Assembly (NCBI RefSeq): GCF_026342355.1
Contig: NZ_JAPEMV010000001.1
Location: 1,550,001-1,614,000, forward strand
Length of the DNA: 64,000 bases
DNA from: Streptomyces sp. NBC_00249
GTDB lineage: Bacteria > Actinomycetota > Actinomycetes > Streptomycetales > Streptomycetaceae
Direction: 5' to 3'
Within the stretch, counting starts at the first letter, position 1. The number at the start of each line of letters is the position of its first letter. A model generated the notes under the pieces. It saw only the letters and a list, made by a program, of their open reading frames with translations, did no database searches and was not told where the DNA came from. Position numbers and translations under genes: made by a program. This document shows positions 35,553 to 44,400 of the stretch, one piece after another.

Positions 35553-36614
35553 ATGAGACTGACCGACATATCGCTGGACTGGCTGCTGCCCGGCAGCCTG
35601 TTGATCCTGGGCGTACTTGCGGCAGTGGCGGTGCTGGCCCGGGGCAAGCGGGAGGGCGAGAAGGCCGCGGCCGACGACAGCTGGGAACGCAGCGAGGAAC
35701 GGCGGCGGCGCAAGGAAGCCGTCTACGGGACCGCCTCGTACGTCCTGCTCTTCTGCTGCGCGGCGGTGGCCGCCGCGCTCTCCTTCCACGGGCTGGTCGG
35801 CTTCGGCCGGCAGAACCTGAACCTCTCGGGGGGCTGGGAGTACCTGGTCCCCTTCGGTCTCGACGGCGCCGCCATGTTCTGCTCGGTGCTCGCCGTACGC
35901 GAGGCCAGCCACGGCGACGCGGCCCTCGGCTCCCGCATGCTGGTCTGGCTGTTCGCGGGCGCGGCCGCCTGGTTCAACTGGGTGCACGCACCCCGGGGCC
36001 TGGGCCACGACGGCGCCCCGCAGTTCTTCGCCGGGATGTCTCTCTCGGCGGCCGTCCTCTTCGACCGAGCCCTCAAGCAGACCCGCCGGGCGGCTCTGCG
36101 CGAACAGGGCCTGATCCCGCGGCCGTTGCCGCAGATCCGGATGGTCCGCTGGCTGCGGGCCCCCCGGGAGACCTTCGGCGCCTGGTCGCTCATGCTGCTG
36201 GAGGGGGTGCGCACCCTCGACGAGGCCGTGGACGAGGTGCGCGAGGACAAGAAGGAACGGGAGCAGGACCGGCACCGCAGGCGGGAGCAACACCGCCTGG
36301 ACCGCGCCCACATCAAGGCGCTGGGCCGGCAGAACAGGGCGTTCGGGCGGGCCCGGGCGCGTCAGGTCGACATGCCGGGGCTGGCCCCCGGGTCGGGCTC
36401 CGCGCCGGTCGGCGCGGAGCCGGCCATATCGGAAGCGGGACAGCTGCCCCTGCGCCGAAGGCCCTCCCTGCAGGCCGTGAGCGGATCTGACGCGGCCGAA
36501 CCGTTGTCCGGACCCCGGACGGTCGACCTCACCGCCGAGGACGACACCCAGACCATCCCCCGGCTCGACTCCCTGGAGCGCAAACTGAAGGATCTGGAGC
36601 AGCAGTTCGGCTGA
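35553..36614 (+). CDS. DUF2637 membrane protein
   Basis: A 353-aa actinobacterial protein. An N-terminal helix (WLLPGSLLILGVLAAVAVLA), then TMs at about 68-90, 105-125 and 130-150, belong to DUF2637. The cytoplasmic C-terminal half is highly charged (EDKKEREQDRHRRREQHRLD) and ends in a short coiled-coil (LDSLERKLKDLEQQFG). DUF2637 proteins occur in Streptomyces chromosomes and in plasmid transfer (Spd) regions, but this copy has no transfer genes around it. Function unknown. The start ATG at 35553 has an AGGGAC RBS; an in-frame GTG lies about 72 bp upstream. A very strong terminator follows. Confidence 0.8.
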   Translation: MRLTDISLDWLLPGSLLILGVLAAVAVLARGKREGEKAAADDSWERSEERRRRKEAVYGTASYVLLFCCAAVAAALSFHGLVGFGRQNLNLSGGWEYLVPFGLDGAAMFCSVLAVREASHGDAALGSRMLVWLFAGAAAWFNWVHAPRGLGHDGAPQFFAGMSLSAAVLFDRALKQTRRAALREQGLIPRPLPQIRMVRWLRAPRETFGAWSLMLLEGVRTLDEAVDEVREDKKEREQDRHRRREQHRLDRAHIKALGRQNRAFGRARARQVDMPGLAPGSGSAPVGAEPAISEAGQLPLRRRPSLQAVSGSDAAEPLSGPRTVDLTAEDDTQTIPRLDSLERKLKDLEQQFG

Positions 36615-36627
36615 CCGCCGGACCGCA

Positions 36628-36671
36628 CGCATGACGGCGGGGCGCCCCCTCGGGCGCCCCGCCGTCATGCG
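36628..36671. terminator. Strong bidirectional terminator
   Basis: A perfect 20-bp stem (36628-36647 with 36652-36671) with a 4-nt loop separates the convergent DUF2637 and FxLYD genes. Confidence 0.9.
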
Positions 36672-36685
36672 CGGACGGGTGTGGC

Positions 36686-37213
36686 TCAGTAGCCGCTGCG
36701 CGTCACCTTGATGACCTTGCAGGTCAGCCTGTCGCTCGACTTCACGTGCAGGTCGGAGGCGTGGCCGGTGAACTCCTCGGTGACCACCTGGCCGGTCGCG
36801 AGGTTCTGGGTGAAGCCGTTGAGATCCGAGATCTTCTTGTCGTTGAGGAGCAGTTCGCCCTCGACGATGTAGCTGTAACGGGTCTTGGTGTGGTTGGTGA
36901 TCTCGATCGAGGCCTTGACGAGGTCCCCGAACTGGTTCTCCTCGACGCCGCAGCTCGCGACCTTCACGTCGGAGAGCGCGGACGCCCCGTCGCCCTCGGT
37001 CTTCTTGGCACCGTTCTGGTCCACGGACTCGGAATTGAAGTTCTTGTCCAGGTCCTTGCTGGCATCGCTGGCTGCCTTGCCCACGAGGGCGGTGCAGCCG
37101 CCGACGACGACCAGGCCGAAGACGGCGGGGATGCCGCAGCCGAGAGCGATCTTCTTGCCGGTGGACATGCCCTGCTTCGGGGCGGGACCGGGGACAGGCG
37201 GGTACGCAGACAT
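36686..37213 (-). CDS. Membrane-anchored FxLYD-like extracellular protein
   Basis: A 175-aa protein with a short proline-rich cytoplasmic start (MSAYPPVPGPAPKQG), one membrane segment (KIALGCGIPAVFGLVVVGGC, about 20-40), a charged linker, and an extracellular domain whose ITNHTKTRYSYIVEGELLLND and VVTEEFTGHA segments fit the FxLYD/immunoglobulin-like fold common in Streptomyces. A Cys pair (VASCGVEEN and RLTCKVIK) may form a disulphide. It may be a structural or sensor protein; no partner is evident. Start ATG 37211-37213. Confidence 0.72.
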   Translation of the reverse strand: MSAYPPVPGPAPKQGMSTGKKIALGCGIPAVFGLVVVGGCTALVGKAASDASKDLDKNFNSESVDQNGAKKTEGDGASALSDVKVASCGVEENQFGDLVKASIEITNHTKTRYSYIVEGELLLNDKKISDLNGFTQNLATGQVVTEEFTGHASDLHVKSSDRLTCKVIKVTRSGY

Positions 37214-37362
37214 GCGCAGAGACCTTCTAGGGGCAGGTAGACCCAGGGTTCCGGGGTGCGGGCCGGAAGCAGGGCCGCGTCATCGTGCCACAGAGACGAT
37301 CACCGTGCACATTTTGTTGAAATGTGAGACTGCGACGGCATACGGCACACCGCGGCCCGCGG

Positions 37363-37899
37363 TCAGAGCGGCCCTCGGGCTTCGAGCTCGAACCAGACCA
37401 CCTTGCCCCGCCCCAGGGCCAGCGGATCCACGCCCCAGGCGTCGGCGAGGGCCTCCACCAGCAGCAGCCCGCGGCCGTGCGTACCGTCGTCGGCGGACGG
37501 TACGTACGGCCGGGGCTTGTGGGCGTTGAAGTCGCGGACCTCCACCCGCAGCCGGGCGGCCCTGATGCTCGCGGACACCTCCGCGCCCTGCTCAGTGTGG
37601 ACGAGGGCGTTGGTGACGAGTTCGGTGATGAGCAGCTCGGCGACCTCCGCCGTCTCGGCCCGGCACCGGTGCCGCAGCAGCTCCCGCAGCGCCCGGCGGA
37701 CCTCGCCCACCGCCTTCAGGTCGGCCCGGCGCACGCTGTGCCTGACCTCCGGCGCCCCCACCGCCGCCTCCCCGCCCTCGGCGGACGGCTCCCGCGGCAC
37801 CGGCCTTCCTCTCTTCCACAGCTTCCCGGTATTCGCCCCCACCCGCACGGCGGTGCCCCTCCCACGTCCCTCGTTCTCGAACAGGCCTACGGAATGCAT
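37363..37899 (-). CDS. RsbW-like HATPase (anti-sigma regulatory factor family)
   Basis: A 178-aa protein of the HATPase_c_2 type common in Streptomyces. The ATP-binding N box is in LLITELVTNALVHTEQGA, the G1 box is weakly seen in RVEVRDFNAHKPRPY, and the G2 region is in GTHGRGLLLVEALADAWG. These proteins act as anti-sigma factor kinases in stress and development; the sigma factor and anti-anti-sigma factor partners are not here. The start is uncertain: ATG 37897-37899 is taken; GTG 37920 is also in frame. It lies just downstream, on the same strand, of the poxB remnant. Confidence 0.75.
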   Translation of the reverse strand: MHSVGLFENEGRGRGTAVRVGANTGKLWKRGRPVPREPSAEGGEAAVGAPEVRHSVRRADLKAVGEVRRALRELLRHRCRAETAEVAELLITELVTNALVHTEQGAEVSASIRAARLRVEVRDFNAHKPRPYVPSADDGTHGRGLLLVEALADAWGVDPLALGRGKVVWFELEARGPL

Positions 37900-37930
37900 G
37901 CCCCCCGGGGCATTCCGCACTCCTGCGGGC

Positions 37931-38635
37931 TTACGGGCGCGGAATGTTACGGAGGCTGGATCGAGCCATCTGGATCATCCGCCCCATCCCTCCGTCGAGC
38001 ACGATCTTGCTGGCGGACAGTGCAAATCCGGTCACCGTCCCGGCGCTGATCCTCGGAGGAATCGACAGGGCGTCGGGGCCGGTCACCACGTCCACCGGAG
38101 CGGGCCCCTTGTGCGCGAAAGCATCCCTCAGAACCCCTGTGAGCTGCTCGGGCTTCTCCACGCGGACCCCGTAGGCACCGGCCGCGCGGGCGATGGCGGC
38201 GAAGTCCGGGTTCCGGTTCGTCGTTCCGTACGAGGGCAGGCCGGAAACCGGCATCTCCAACTCCACCGTGCCGAGCGATGAGTTGTCGAAGAGGACCACT
38301 TTGACGGGCAGGTCGTACTGCACCAGGGTGAGGAAATCTCCCATCAGCATCGAGAAACCGCCGTCGCCCGACATCGACACCACTTGACGGCCCCGGTCCG
38401 TGAACTGTGCGCCGATGGCTTGCGGAAGTGCGTCGGCCATGGACCCGTGGCTGAAGGAGCCGATGATGCGGCGCTTGCCGTTCGGGGAAAGATAGCGCGC
38501 GGCCCACACGGAGGAAGGCCTTGTAGGGGAAGCCGGTGCCGAGCAGGATCAGAAGGTCGCACTCGTGGGTGGCCCCGTAGGCGGCGCCGTAGCCCAGCAG
38601 CCCGCTCATGCCCACATCGTACGGATTGCCGTACT
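37931..38635 (-). pseudogene. poxB: poxB (thiamine-diphosphate pyruvate oxidase) remnant
   Basis: Only parts of a pyruvate:quinone oxidoreductase-like gene remain. From 38635 to about 38515 one frame reads QYGNPYDVGMSGLLGYGAAY and ECDLLILLGTGFPYKAFL. A second frame from about 38512 to 37931 gives VWAARYLSPNGKRRIIGSF, then SMSGDGGFSMLMGDFLTLV (with the ThDP motif GDGGF) and the family C-terminus VGRMIQMARSSLRNIPRP-like text. The N-terminal half of about 260 residues is missing, more than 100 internal codons have been lost at about 38512, and the frame is shifted at the join. In intact Streptomyces homologues of about 580 aa these segments are separated by over 100 residues. It is not expected to make an active enzyme. 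Confidence 0.85.
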
Positions 38636-38654
38636 GGGGTTACCCGCGCATGCG
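38620..38654 (+). repeat. 35-bp imperfect direct repeat, copy A
   Basis: Copy A matches copy B (39098-39132) at 29 of 35 positions, and five of the six differences are transitions. It abuts the broken end of poxB and may act as a promoter-like element (TTGCCG, 17 bp, CATGCG) reading towards the small secreted peptide gene at 38799. Confidence 0.6.
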
Positions 38655-38798
38655 CCTCCTGACCTGGGGCGGGTCGGGTCAGCGGCCCCGCTCCCGACAC
38701 GCCTGTCACCCGAATGGAGCAATCCAACGCGCCACCCATACGGGTGAAGATCAAGCTGGTAGTGCCCCAACCGAGGCAATCCGTGAGAGAGGAACCAC

Positions 38799-39005
38799 AT
38801 GCGCATTCGACGAATCCTCGCCGCCGTCATCGCCACGGCAGCCCTCGCCGGACTCGGTCTCACAGGCGCCACCACCGCCACCGCACAGGGTGCCCCATCC
38901 GTCGTCACCCCTTCTGAGTGCAAGCAGGGCGGCGGAACGCCCGCGATCAATGACGCGGGCAACTACTGCAAGGGCGGTACCTACGACGGACAGCAAGTCG
39001 ACTAA
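38799..39005 (+). CDS. Small secreted two-cysteine peptide
   Basis: A 68-aa protein with a strong RBS (GAGAGAGGAA), ATG 38799, and a clear signal peptide (MRIRRILAAVIATAALAGLG, cleavage near ATAQG). The mature part of about 38 residues has two cysteines (TPSECKQGGG and GNYCKGGTYDG) that could form a disulphide loop, and ends GQQVD. It has no relation to chaplins or known bacteriocins that I can recognise. It lies between two copies of a 35-bp repeat, next to a broken poxB, and is followed by its own terminator, so it looks like an expressed single gene in a rearranged region. Function unknown. Confidence 0.65.
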   Translation: MRIRRILAAVIATAALAGLGLTGATTATAQGAPSVVTPSECKQGGGTPAINDAGNYCKGGTYDGQQVD

Positions 39006-39014
39006 CGCCACAAG

Positions 39015-39043
39015 GCGCCCCGCGGCCACGCGCCGCGGGGCGC
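39015..39043 (+). terminator. Terminator of the small secreted peptide gene
   Basis: A perfect 11-bp stem (39015-39025 with 39033-39043) with a 7-nt loop starts 10 bp after the stop codon. Confidence 0.7.
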
Positions 39044-39097
39044 TCCCGCGTAGGAATGCACTGCAACAGCGCAGTTACACCGGGATACGTACATCCC

Positions 39098-39132
39098 TAG
39101 GAATTGTCGTACTGGGGCTACCTGCGTATGCG
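39098..39132 (+). repeat. 35-bp imperfect direct repeat, copy B
   Basis: Same orientation as copy A (38620-38654), 29 of 35 identical. TTGTCG (39104-39109) and TATGCG (39127-39132) are 17 bp apart, like a -35/-10 pair. No gene is seen on the plus strand right after it. Confidence 0.6.
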
Positions 39133-39228
39133 GACTGTCGGCCGGCGGACGCTGCATGGAGGACCGACACGAGTAAGGAACACCCTGCGCCGGCGCCGCC
39201 TCAAGGCGAGCGCGGGTGGGATCACGCA

Positions 39229-39372
39229 CTAGCGGGTGGTCCACCAAGTCGCGGCGGACCCGGCTGCCGTGGTGATCAGCGCGACAACCCATCCCGGTAC
39301 GCGCTGAACCGTCAAGTGGAGTCCACCACAGCGGAGTTCGATCTGAGGGCGCTGCTCTGTGCTTCGCTTCAT
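39229..39372 (-). CDS. 47-aa single-pass membrane miniprotein
   Basis: A short protein starting at ATG 39370-39372. The N-terminal half (QRPQIELRCGGLHLTVQRVP) is soluble, and the C-terminal GWVVALITTAAGSAATWW forms one membrane helix ending in TTR. This type of mini membrane protein is familiar from many Streptomyces genomes. An ATG at 39414 upstream in frame would extend it, but neither start has a strong RBS. It may regulate a membrane partner; nothing here tells which. It lies in the poor-gene stretch between the small secreted peptide and the PP2C-like gene. Confidence 0.55.
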   Translation of the reverse strand: MKRSTEQRPQIELRCGGLHLTVQRVPGWVVALITTAAGSAATWWTTR

Positions 39373-39646
39373 GCCCACTAGTCCAGCACGCTGCCCAAGC
39401 CGGGAGTTCATTCGAAGGGGTGGCGAATGGTGTCGTTTCTTTGAGGGCGGGACGCCGTTTTGCGGGTCGTCAGCCAACCCGTGAGCACGGACCCTCCGTC
39501 CTGTCGGTTGCGGATGGACCCCGCCCCCTTGTCCTGTCCCCCGGTGCCCCGAGCTGACCACTGGTGGCCTCCGTGAGGCCGCACATGACTCCGCCCCAGT
39601 ACGGGGGCCTTGGGTGGCTCGCACTGGGGCGGCATGCGGTGCGCGG

Positions 39647-41311
39647 TCACGCCTCCCAGACCGCGGCCGCCGTCCGGTCGTCGGCGTACCCCTTCAGGCG
39701 GAGCTGGGTGTCCGCGAGGAAGGCCGCGAGGCCGGGCGGCTCCCCCTGGGACCAGCGGGCGGCCAGCTCGGCCGGGAGCAGGCCCTCCTCGCGCATCGGG
39801 TCCGCGAGGCCGCCGGAGCACAGCAGCAGGGTGTCGCCGGGGCGGGCGACCGCCGCACGGAAACGGAAGCCGCCCGCCTCCTCCGGTGGGCCCTCGGGCA
39901 GGCCGGGCTCCAGGTCCTGCCAGCGGCCGTCACGGAGCCGGAAGACCCCGCCCGCGCCGGCGCCGAAGCAGATCCGGTTGGGGCAGGTGGCGTCGAGGGG
40001 CAGGAGCAGCCCGCGCAGCCCGGCCGTGTACGACTCCTCGGCGAGCCCGAGCTCGGCGGCGCGGGCCCGCAGCCGGCCGTAGCCCCGGTCGGTGAGGCGC
40101 TGCAGCCCCGAGAGCAGGGCCTCGCGGCGGCCGGCCCGGATGTCGTCGGCCAGGCGCTCCCGGCTGCGTCCGACGGCCGCCGCGACGGAGTGGCCGAGCT
40201 CGGCGGCGGCCTCGCGGGCGCCGGGGGCGGCCCGGTCCCCGCCCGCCAGGACCACCAGGACCAGGGCGTCGTCGCCGCTGCCGAAGCGGGCGGTGAGCAG
40301 GAAGTCCCGGCGGGCCTCACCCCGGTAGCGGGCGGAGTCCCCGCGCAGGGAGGCGGCGCGCAGGGTGTACGTGCCGTAGCGGGCCCCCTCCAGGACGGTG
40401 TCCGGGGTCAGGAAGTCGAGCGCGGCCGGGTCGGCGGCGGGCAGGGCGCCCGGCTCGGCGGCGTAGGTGGGGGCGCGGTCGCCGAGGTGGCGGCTCTCGG
40501 GCCGCTCGGCCGCGTCCCGTACCGGGGGCGGGGCGGGGGCGGGGGCGGGCCCGGGGGCCGGGGGCGGGGCGGGCGGTGTCCCCCACCGCCCGGCGTCCTG
40601 TGCCGGGGGCACGGTCACGTCCCCCTGCGCGTAGCCGGTCTCCCCGGCCAGCCGCGGATCCCGCCACCCGGGCGGCCCCCCGCGCTGGCCGGGGAGCCCG
40701 CCCCCGTGCGGCGCGGCCGGAGCCGGCGGGAACCCCGGCACGACGGGCGGCAACGGCGGGGGCTGCGGCGCGACGGGATCCACCGCCCCCGGAGCCGGAG
40801 GCGGAGGCAATGACGGCGCTGCGGACCCGCGTGGCGGCGCCGGGGGCGCGGGTGGCGGCGCGGCGGGATCCACCGGCCCATGACCCCGGGGGTACGGCGA
40901 AGCCCCGGGCGGCGGTGGCGGGACCGGGTCGGGCCGCCGCGCGGCGGGGTGCGCGGCCCCCGCAGCCGGAGGCAAGGGCGGGGCCGGGGCCGGATCGAAC
41001 CCGGGCGGCGGGGGCGGGACGGGCTCGCCCCCGCGCGACGGGGCGGCCGGGGCCGGGGTTGGGGACGGGGGGTGTGCCGGAGGCGGCGGGCCCGGCTCCG
41101 CGCTGCGCGGGGCCGGCACTGCCGGGGGCTCCGGGCGTGCGGCGGCGTCCGGGGCCGGGGGCTCCGGGGCGTGGTCGGGTGCCGGGTCGGTCATCAGGAC
41201 CGACGCCGAACGGAACCGGTGGTCCAGGGTGTCCCCCGGATCAGGTTCGGGGACCGCGTCCGGATCCTCGTAGAGCTTCTGCCACCAGTCCTCCGCGCCC
41301 TGCTGACTCAT
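39647..41311 (-). CDS. Proline-rich protein with a PP2C-like C-terminal domain
   Basis: A 554-aa protein. Residues about 40-275 are an extreme Pro/Ala-rich, unstructured region with runs such as PPPPPGFDPAPAPP. Residues about 300-550 resemble a PP2C-family phosphatase domain (ASLRGDSARYRGEARRDFLL, FGAGAGGVFRLRDGRWQDLE, CSGGLADPMREEGLLP). However, the Asp-Gly metal site of active PP2Cs is replaced by VVLAGGDRAAP, and other catalytic Asp residues are not clear, so it is probably catalytically weak or dead. A short N-terminal DWWQKLYEDPDAV motif is common in this Streptomyces family. It may be a scaffold in Ser/Thr kinase signalling. Start ATG 41309-41311 behind GGGG. Confidence 0.75.
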   Translation of the reverse strand: MSQQGAEDWWQKLYEDPDAVPEPDPGDTLDHRFRSASVLMTDPAPDHAPEPPAPDAAARPEPPAVPAPRSAEPGPPPPAHPPSPTPAPAAPSRGGEPVPPPPPGFDPAPAPPLPPAAGAAHPAARRPDPVPPPPPGASPYPRGHGPVDPAAPPPAPPAPPRGSAAPSLPPPPAPGAVDPVAPQPPPLPPVVPGFPPAPAAPHGGGLPGQRGGPPGWRDPRLAGETGYAQGDVTVPPAQDAGRWGTPPAPPPAPGPAPAPAPPPVRDAAERPESRHLGDRAPTYAAEPGALPAADPAALDFLTPDTVLEGARYGTYTLRAASLRGDSARYRGEARRDFLLTARFGSGDDALVLVVLAGGDRAAPGAREAAAELGHSVAAAVGRSRERLADDIRAGRREALLSGLQRLTDRGYGRLRARAAELGLAEESYTAGLRGLLLPLDATCPNRICFGAGAGGVFRLRDGRWQDLEPGLPEGPPEEAGGFRFRAAVARPGDTLLLCSGGLADPMREEGLLPAELAARWSQGEPPGLAAFLADTQLRLKGYADDRTAAAVWEA

Positions 41312-41360
41312 GTCCCCATTCTCGGCCCGACCGGGCGGCGGAAAACCCCGAACGCGCGAA

Positions 41361-41395
41361 AAGGGTCCACCGGGCCGCCGCCCGGTGGACCCCTT
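41361..41395 (-). terminator. Intrinsic terminator of the subtilase gene
   Basis: A 13-bp stem (41363-41375 with 41380-41392) and 4-nt loop lie 20-50 bp beyond the subtilase stop. On the minus strand it is followed by TTTTCG, a real U tract. Confidence 0.85.
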
Positions 41396-41413
41396 CCGCA
41401 TGACCCGTACGGA

Positions 41414-44400
41414 CTAGCGGACTTCGTACGCCCGCGCGACCGTCTGGGTGACCGTGGCGCCGTTCGCGTCGGTCAGTTCGACCTTCAGCGAGACCGGCTT
41501 CCCGGAGGCCCCGGCGTGGTCGACGACTGCGGTCCAGCGGCCGCCGCCCTCGGCCGTCCGGGCCTCGGTCCAGTGCTCACCGTCGTAGGAGTACGACAGC
41601 TTCGCCGACTTCAGGGCCCCGGGCGCGTAGCCCGCGTGGCCGGTGACGCTCAGCCCGATGCGCTGCCCGTCCGCCGCCGGGACCGTCTTCATGCCGTCCA
41701 GCGGGGCCGCGTACCTCGGGAAGAGGATCGGCAGGCCCTGCGAATAGGCCGACGCGTCGAGCTTCGAGGTGAAGCCCCAGCTGGTCGTGACGGAGGTGGA
41801 CCGCTGCCAGGTGCGGGTGGGCGGGCCGATCTTCTCGATGGACTGGGTCAGTTCGTAGCGGCCCTCCTCGGCCGGGACCTCGAACACCCCGAACGGGTAC
41901 CAGCTGTCGCCGATGACCTCGCCGTCGCGCTTGAGCTGGAGGCCGCCGATGTCCCCGAAGGAGCCCGGCTGGGCGAAGTGCGAGCCGTCGCCCCACATGG
42001 CGGGGGCGAAGCCGATCAGGTTGCCCTGCCGTTCGGCGGCCAGCGCCTCCTTGCCGGTGCGTTCGCGCGGCGCCACCGGGCCGGTCACGCCGTCGTACCA
42101 ACTCGCCGTGCTCCGGCCGCCCTTGGTGTAGGTGCGCTGCTCGCCCGTCATGAACTCCCCCCAGGGGAAGCTGCTGGACAGGAGCTGGTCCCAGGCCGTG
42201 TCACCGGCGGTGTAGAACTCGGCGCGGCGTCCGGGTACGGCGACGGTCTCGATGGAGCCGAAGTACACGGCGGTGCCGATCGGCCGGTAGGCGCCGGCCA
42301 GGTCGATGAAGTCGGCTGCCACACCCATGGAGTTGTAGGTGCTGTCCACCTGGCCGAGGTCGCGGTCGCGCACCTTGTACGTGTGGGAGCCGCCGCCGAC
42401 CGGTCCGGTCTCGGGGAAGGCCAGGGAGTAGACGTAGGGGCTGCGCGCGGTGCCCTTCCACTCCAGGGTGACCTTGCCCGCGGCCAGCTTCGCCAGCAGG
42501 GCCTTGCCCTCGGCGGCCTCGACGGCGAGCGCGGGCAGGGCGCCGCCCGCGAAGCCGGTGGAGGGGACCCAGCGGCCGGGGGCCTCGCGGTAGCCGAGCA
42601 CGGCGACGGCCCCGGCCTTCTTCGCGTCCTCGGCGACGGTGTGCAGGGCGCCGTCCTCGGTCCTGACCAGGGCGATCGCCCCCTTGGCCCCGGCCGCGGC
42701 CAGTTCCTCGGGCGTGCCGGTACCGGCGTCGACCAGGGGCGCGCTGCCGTGGCCGTCGAGGTTGTCGCTGCCGGTGGACGCGGTGAGCGGGTGCAGCACC
42801 GGGCCGCCGGACGCCTTCAGTTCGGAGAGTACGGGCGCGCCGGCCCGCCAGTAGCTGCCGAACTCGAACTCCCCGTCCCCGGCGCGGCCTTCGACCAAGG
42901 CGTAGTAGCCGCGGACGGTGCGGCCGCCCATGGCGGTGCCGGCGTGCAGCCACACTCCGCCCCAGCTGCGGGCGAAGGCGAGGGTGGTGCTGCGGGCCTC
43001 GACCGGCCTGTCGGCCTCCACGCTCAGGCGCCCGGCCTTGCGGGCGTCCAGCACGACGGTCGTGTCCTTCCTGATCTCGGTCTGGGGACGGCCGAGGTAG
43101 GTGAGGGAGTCGGTCATGGTCGCGCCCTCACCGGCGTCGTGGGTCCCGACGAAGGCGGAGAGGAAGTACGCGCCGGGGCGGACCCGGTAGACCTGGTCGA
43201 CGGAGCCGTCGTTGAAGCGCCTCTCGCCGGTGGCGTCGTCGGTGCCGATGACGTCGAGCGAGGAGGGTCCGGCGGCCGGCTCGCCCGCACGGTCGAGGAG
43301 CTTGACGCGCAGGGTGACGGTCTCGGGCTCCACGTACAGGGAGAAGGGGGTGGAGACGCGCACCCCGGCGGCCGTGGCGACGACGCGGCCGGTGACGTCC
43401 CCGTACTGGGAGCGCTCCAGCTTCGCGGCCGGGTCGAGGGCGAGGGGCACCTTGACGGTGGCCCCGGCCGGGACGGTGACCGTACGCCGGTCCAGGCGGG
43501 CGACCTGGCCGCGGACGGCCGAGCCGTCGTTGCCGGTGACCTTCTCGACGGAGAGGCTCAACACGACGGGCTCGGTACCGGTGTTGGTGTACGGGACCTC
43601 GACGCTCGTACGGTCGCTGCGGTCCTGCGGCCAGTGGTACGCGCCGCCCTGCACGGCGGGGGCGCCGAGGACGGTGGCGTCGACCGCGGCCTTGACGTCG
43701 AGGCGGCCGCCGCCGGTCTCCCGTACGTCCCCGGGGACGGCGGTGTCCGCGGAGCCGACGAGGGCGGCCTTGAGCTGCTGCCCGGTCCAGTCGGGGTGGC
43801 GCTGCTTGAGGACGGCGGCGGCCCCGGCGACGTGCGGGGTGGCCATCGAGGTGCCGGACATGGACTGGTACGCGTACACCCCGCGCCCGCCCATGTTCGC
43901 GGCGGAGATCCCCACGCCGGGCGCGGCGATCTCGGGCTTGAGGGTGTGCTGGAGTCCGGCGGGGCCCCGGCTGGAGAACACGGCGGTGCTGTCGTCACGG
44001 TCGACGGCGCCGACGGTCAGCACGCTCGCGGCGCAGCCCGGCGAGGAGACGGTGTTGTTGCCGGGCCCGGAGTTGCCGGCGGCGACCACGAACAGCGGTC
44101 CCTGCCGGGAGAGTTGTTCCGCGGCGGCGGCCAACGGGTCGTCGCAGGCGGTCTGCGAGGGGTCGCCAAGACTCATGGAGACGACATCGGCATGGCTCGC
44201 GACAGCCCACTCCATCCCCGCGATGATCCACGAATCCAGGCCGTGGCCCTGGTCGTTGAGCACCTTCCCGCTGATCAGCTCGGCGCCGGGCGCGACGCCC
44301 TTCTTCGCCCCTCCGCTCTCGGCCCCCGAGCCGCCGACGGTGGAGATGGTGTGGGTTCCGTGCCCCTGGCGGTCGATATCGCTGTCGGAGTCGGTGAAGT

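Noticed and set aside
35553..36614. DUF2637 gene as part of an integrative conjugative element
   Set aside because: No integrase, tra/spd genes, att-like repeats or tRNA is present around it.
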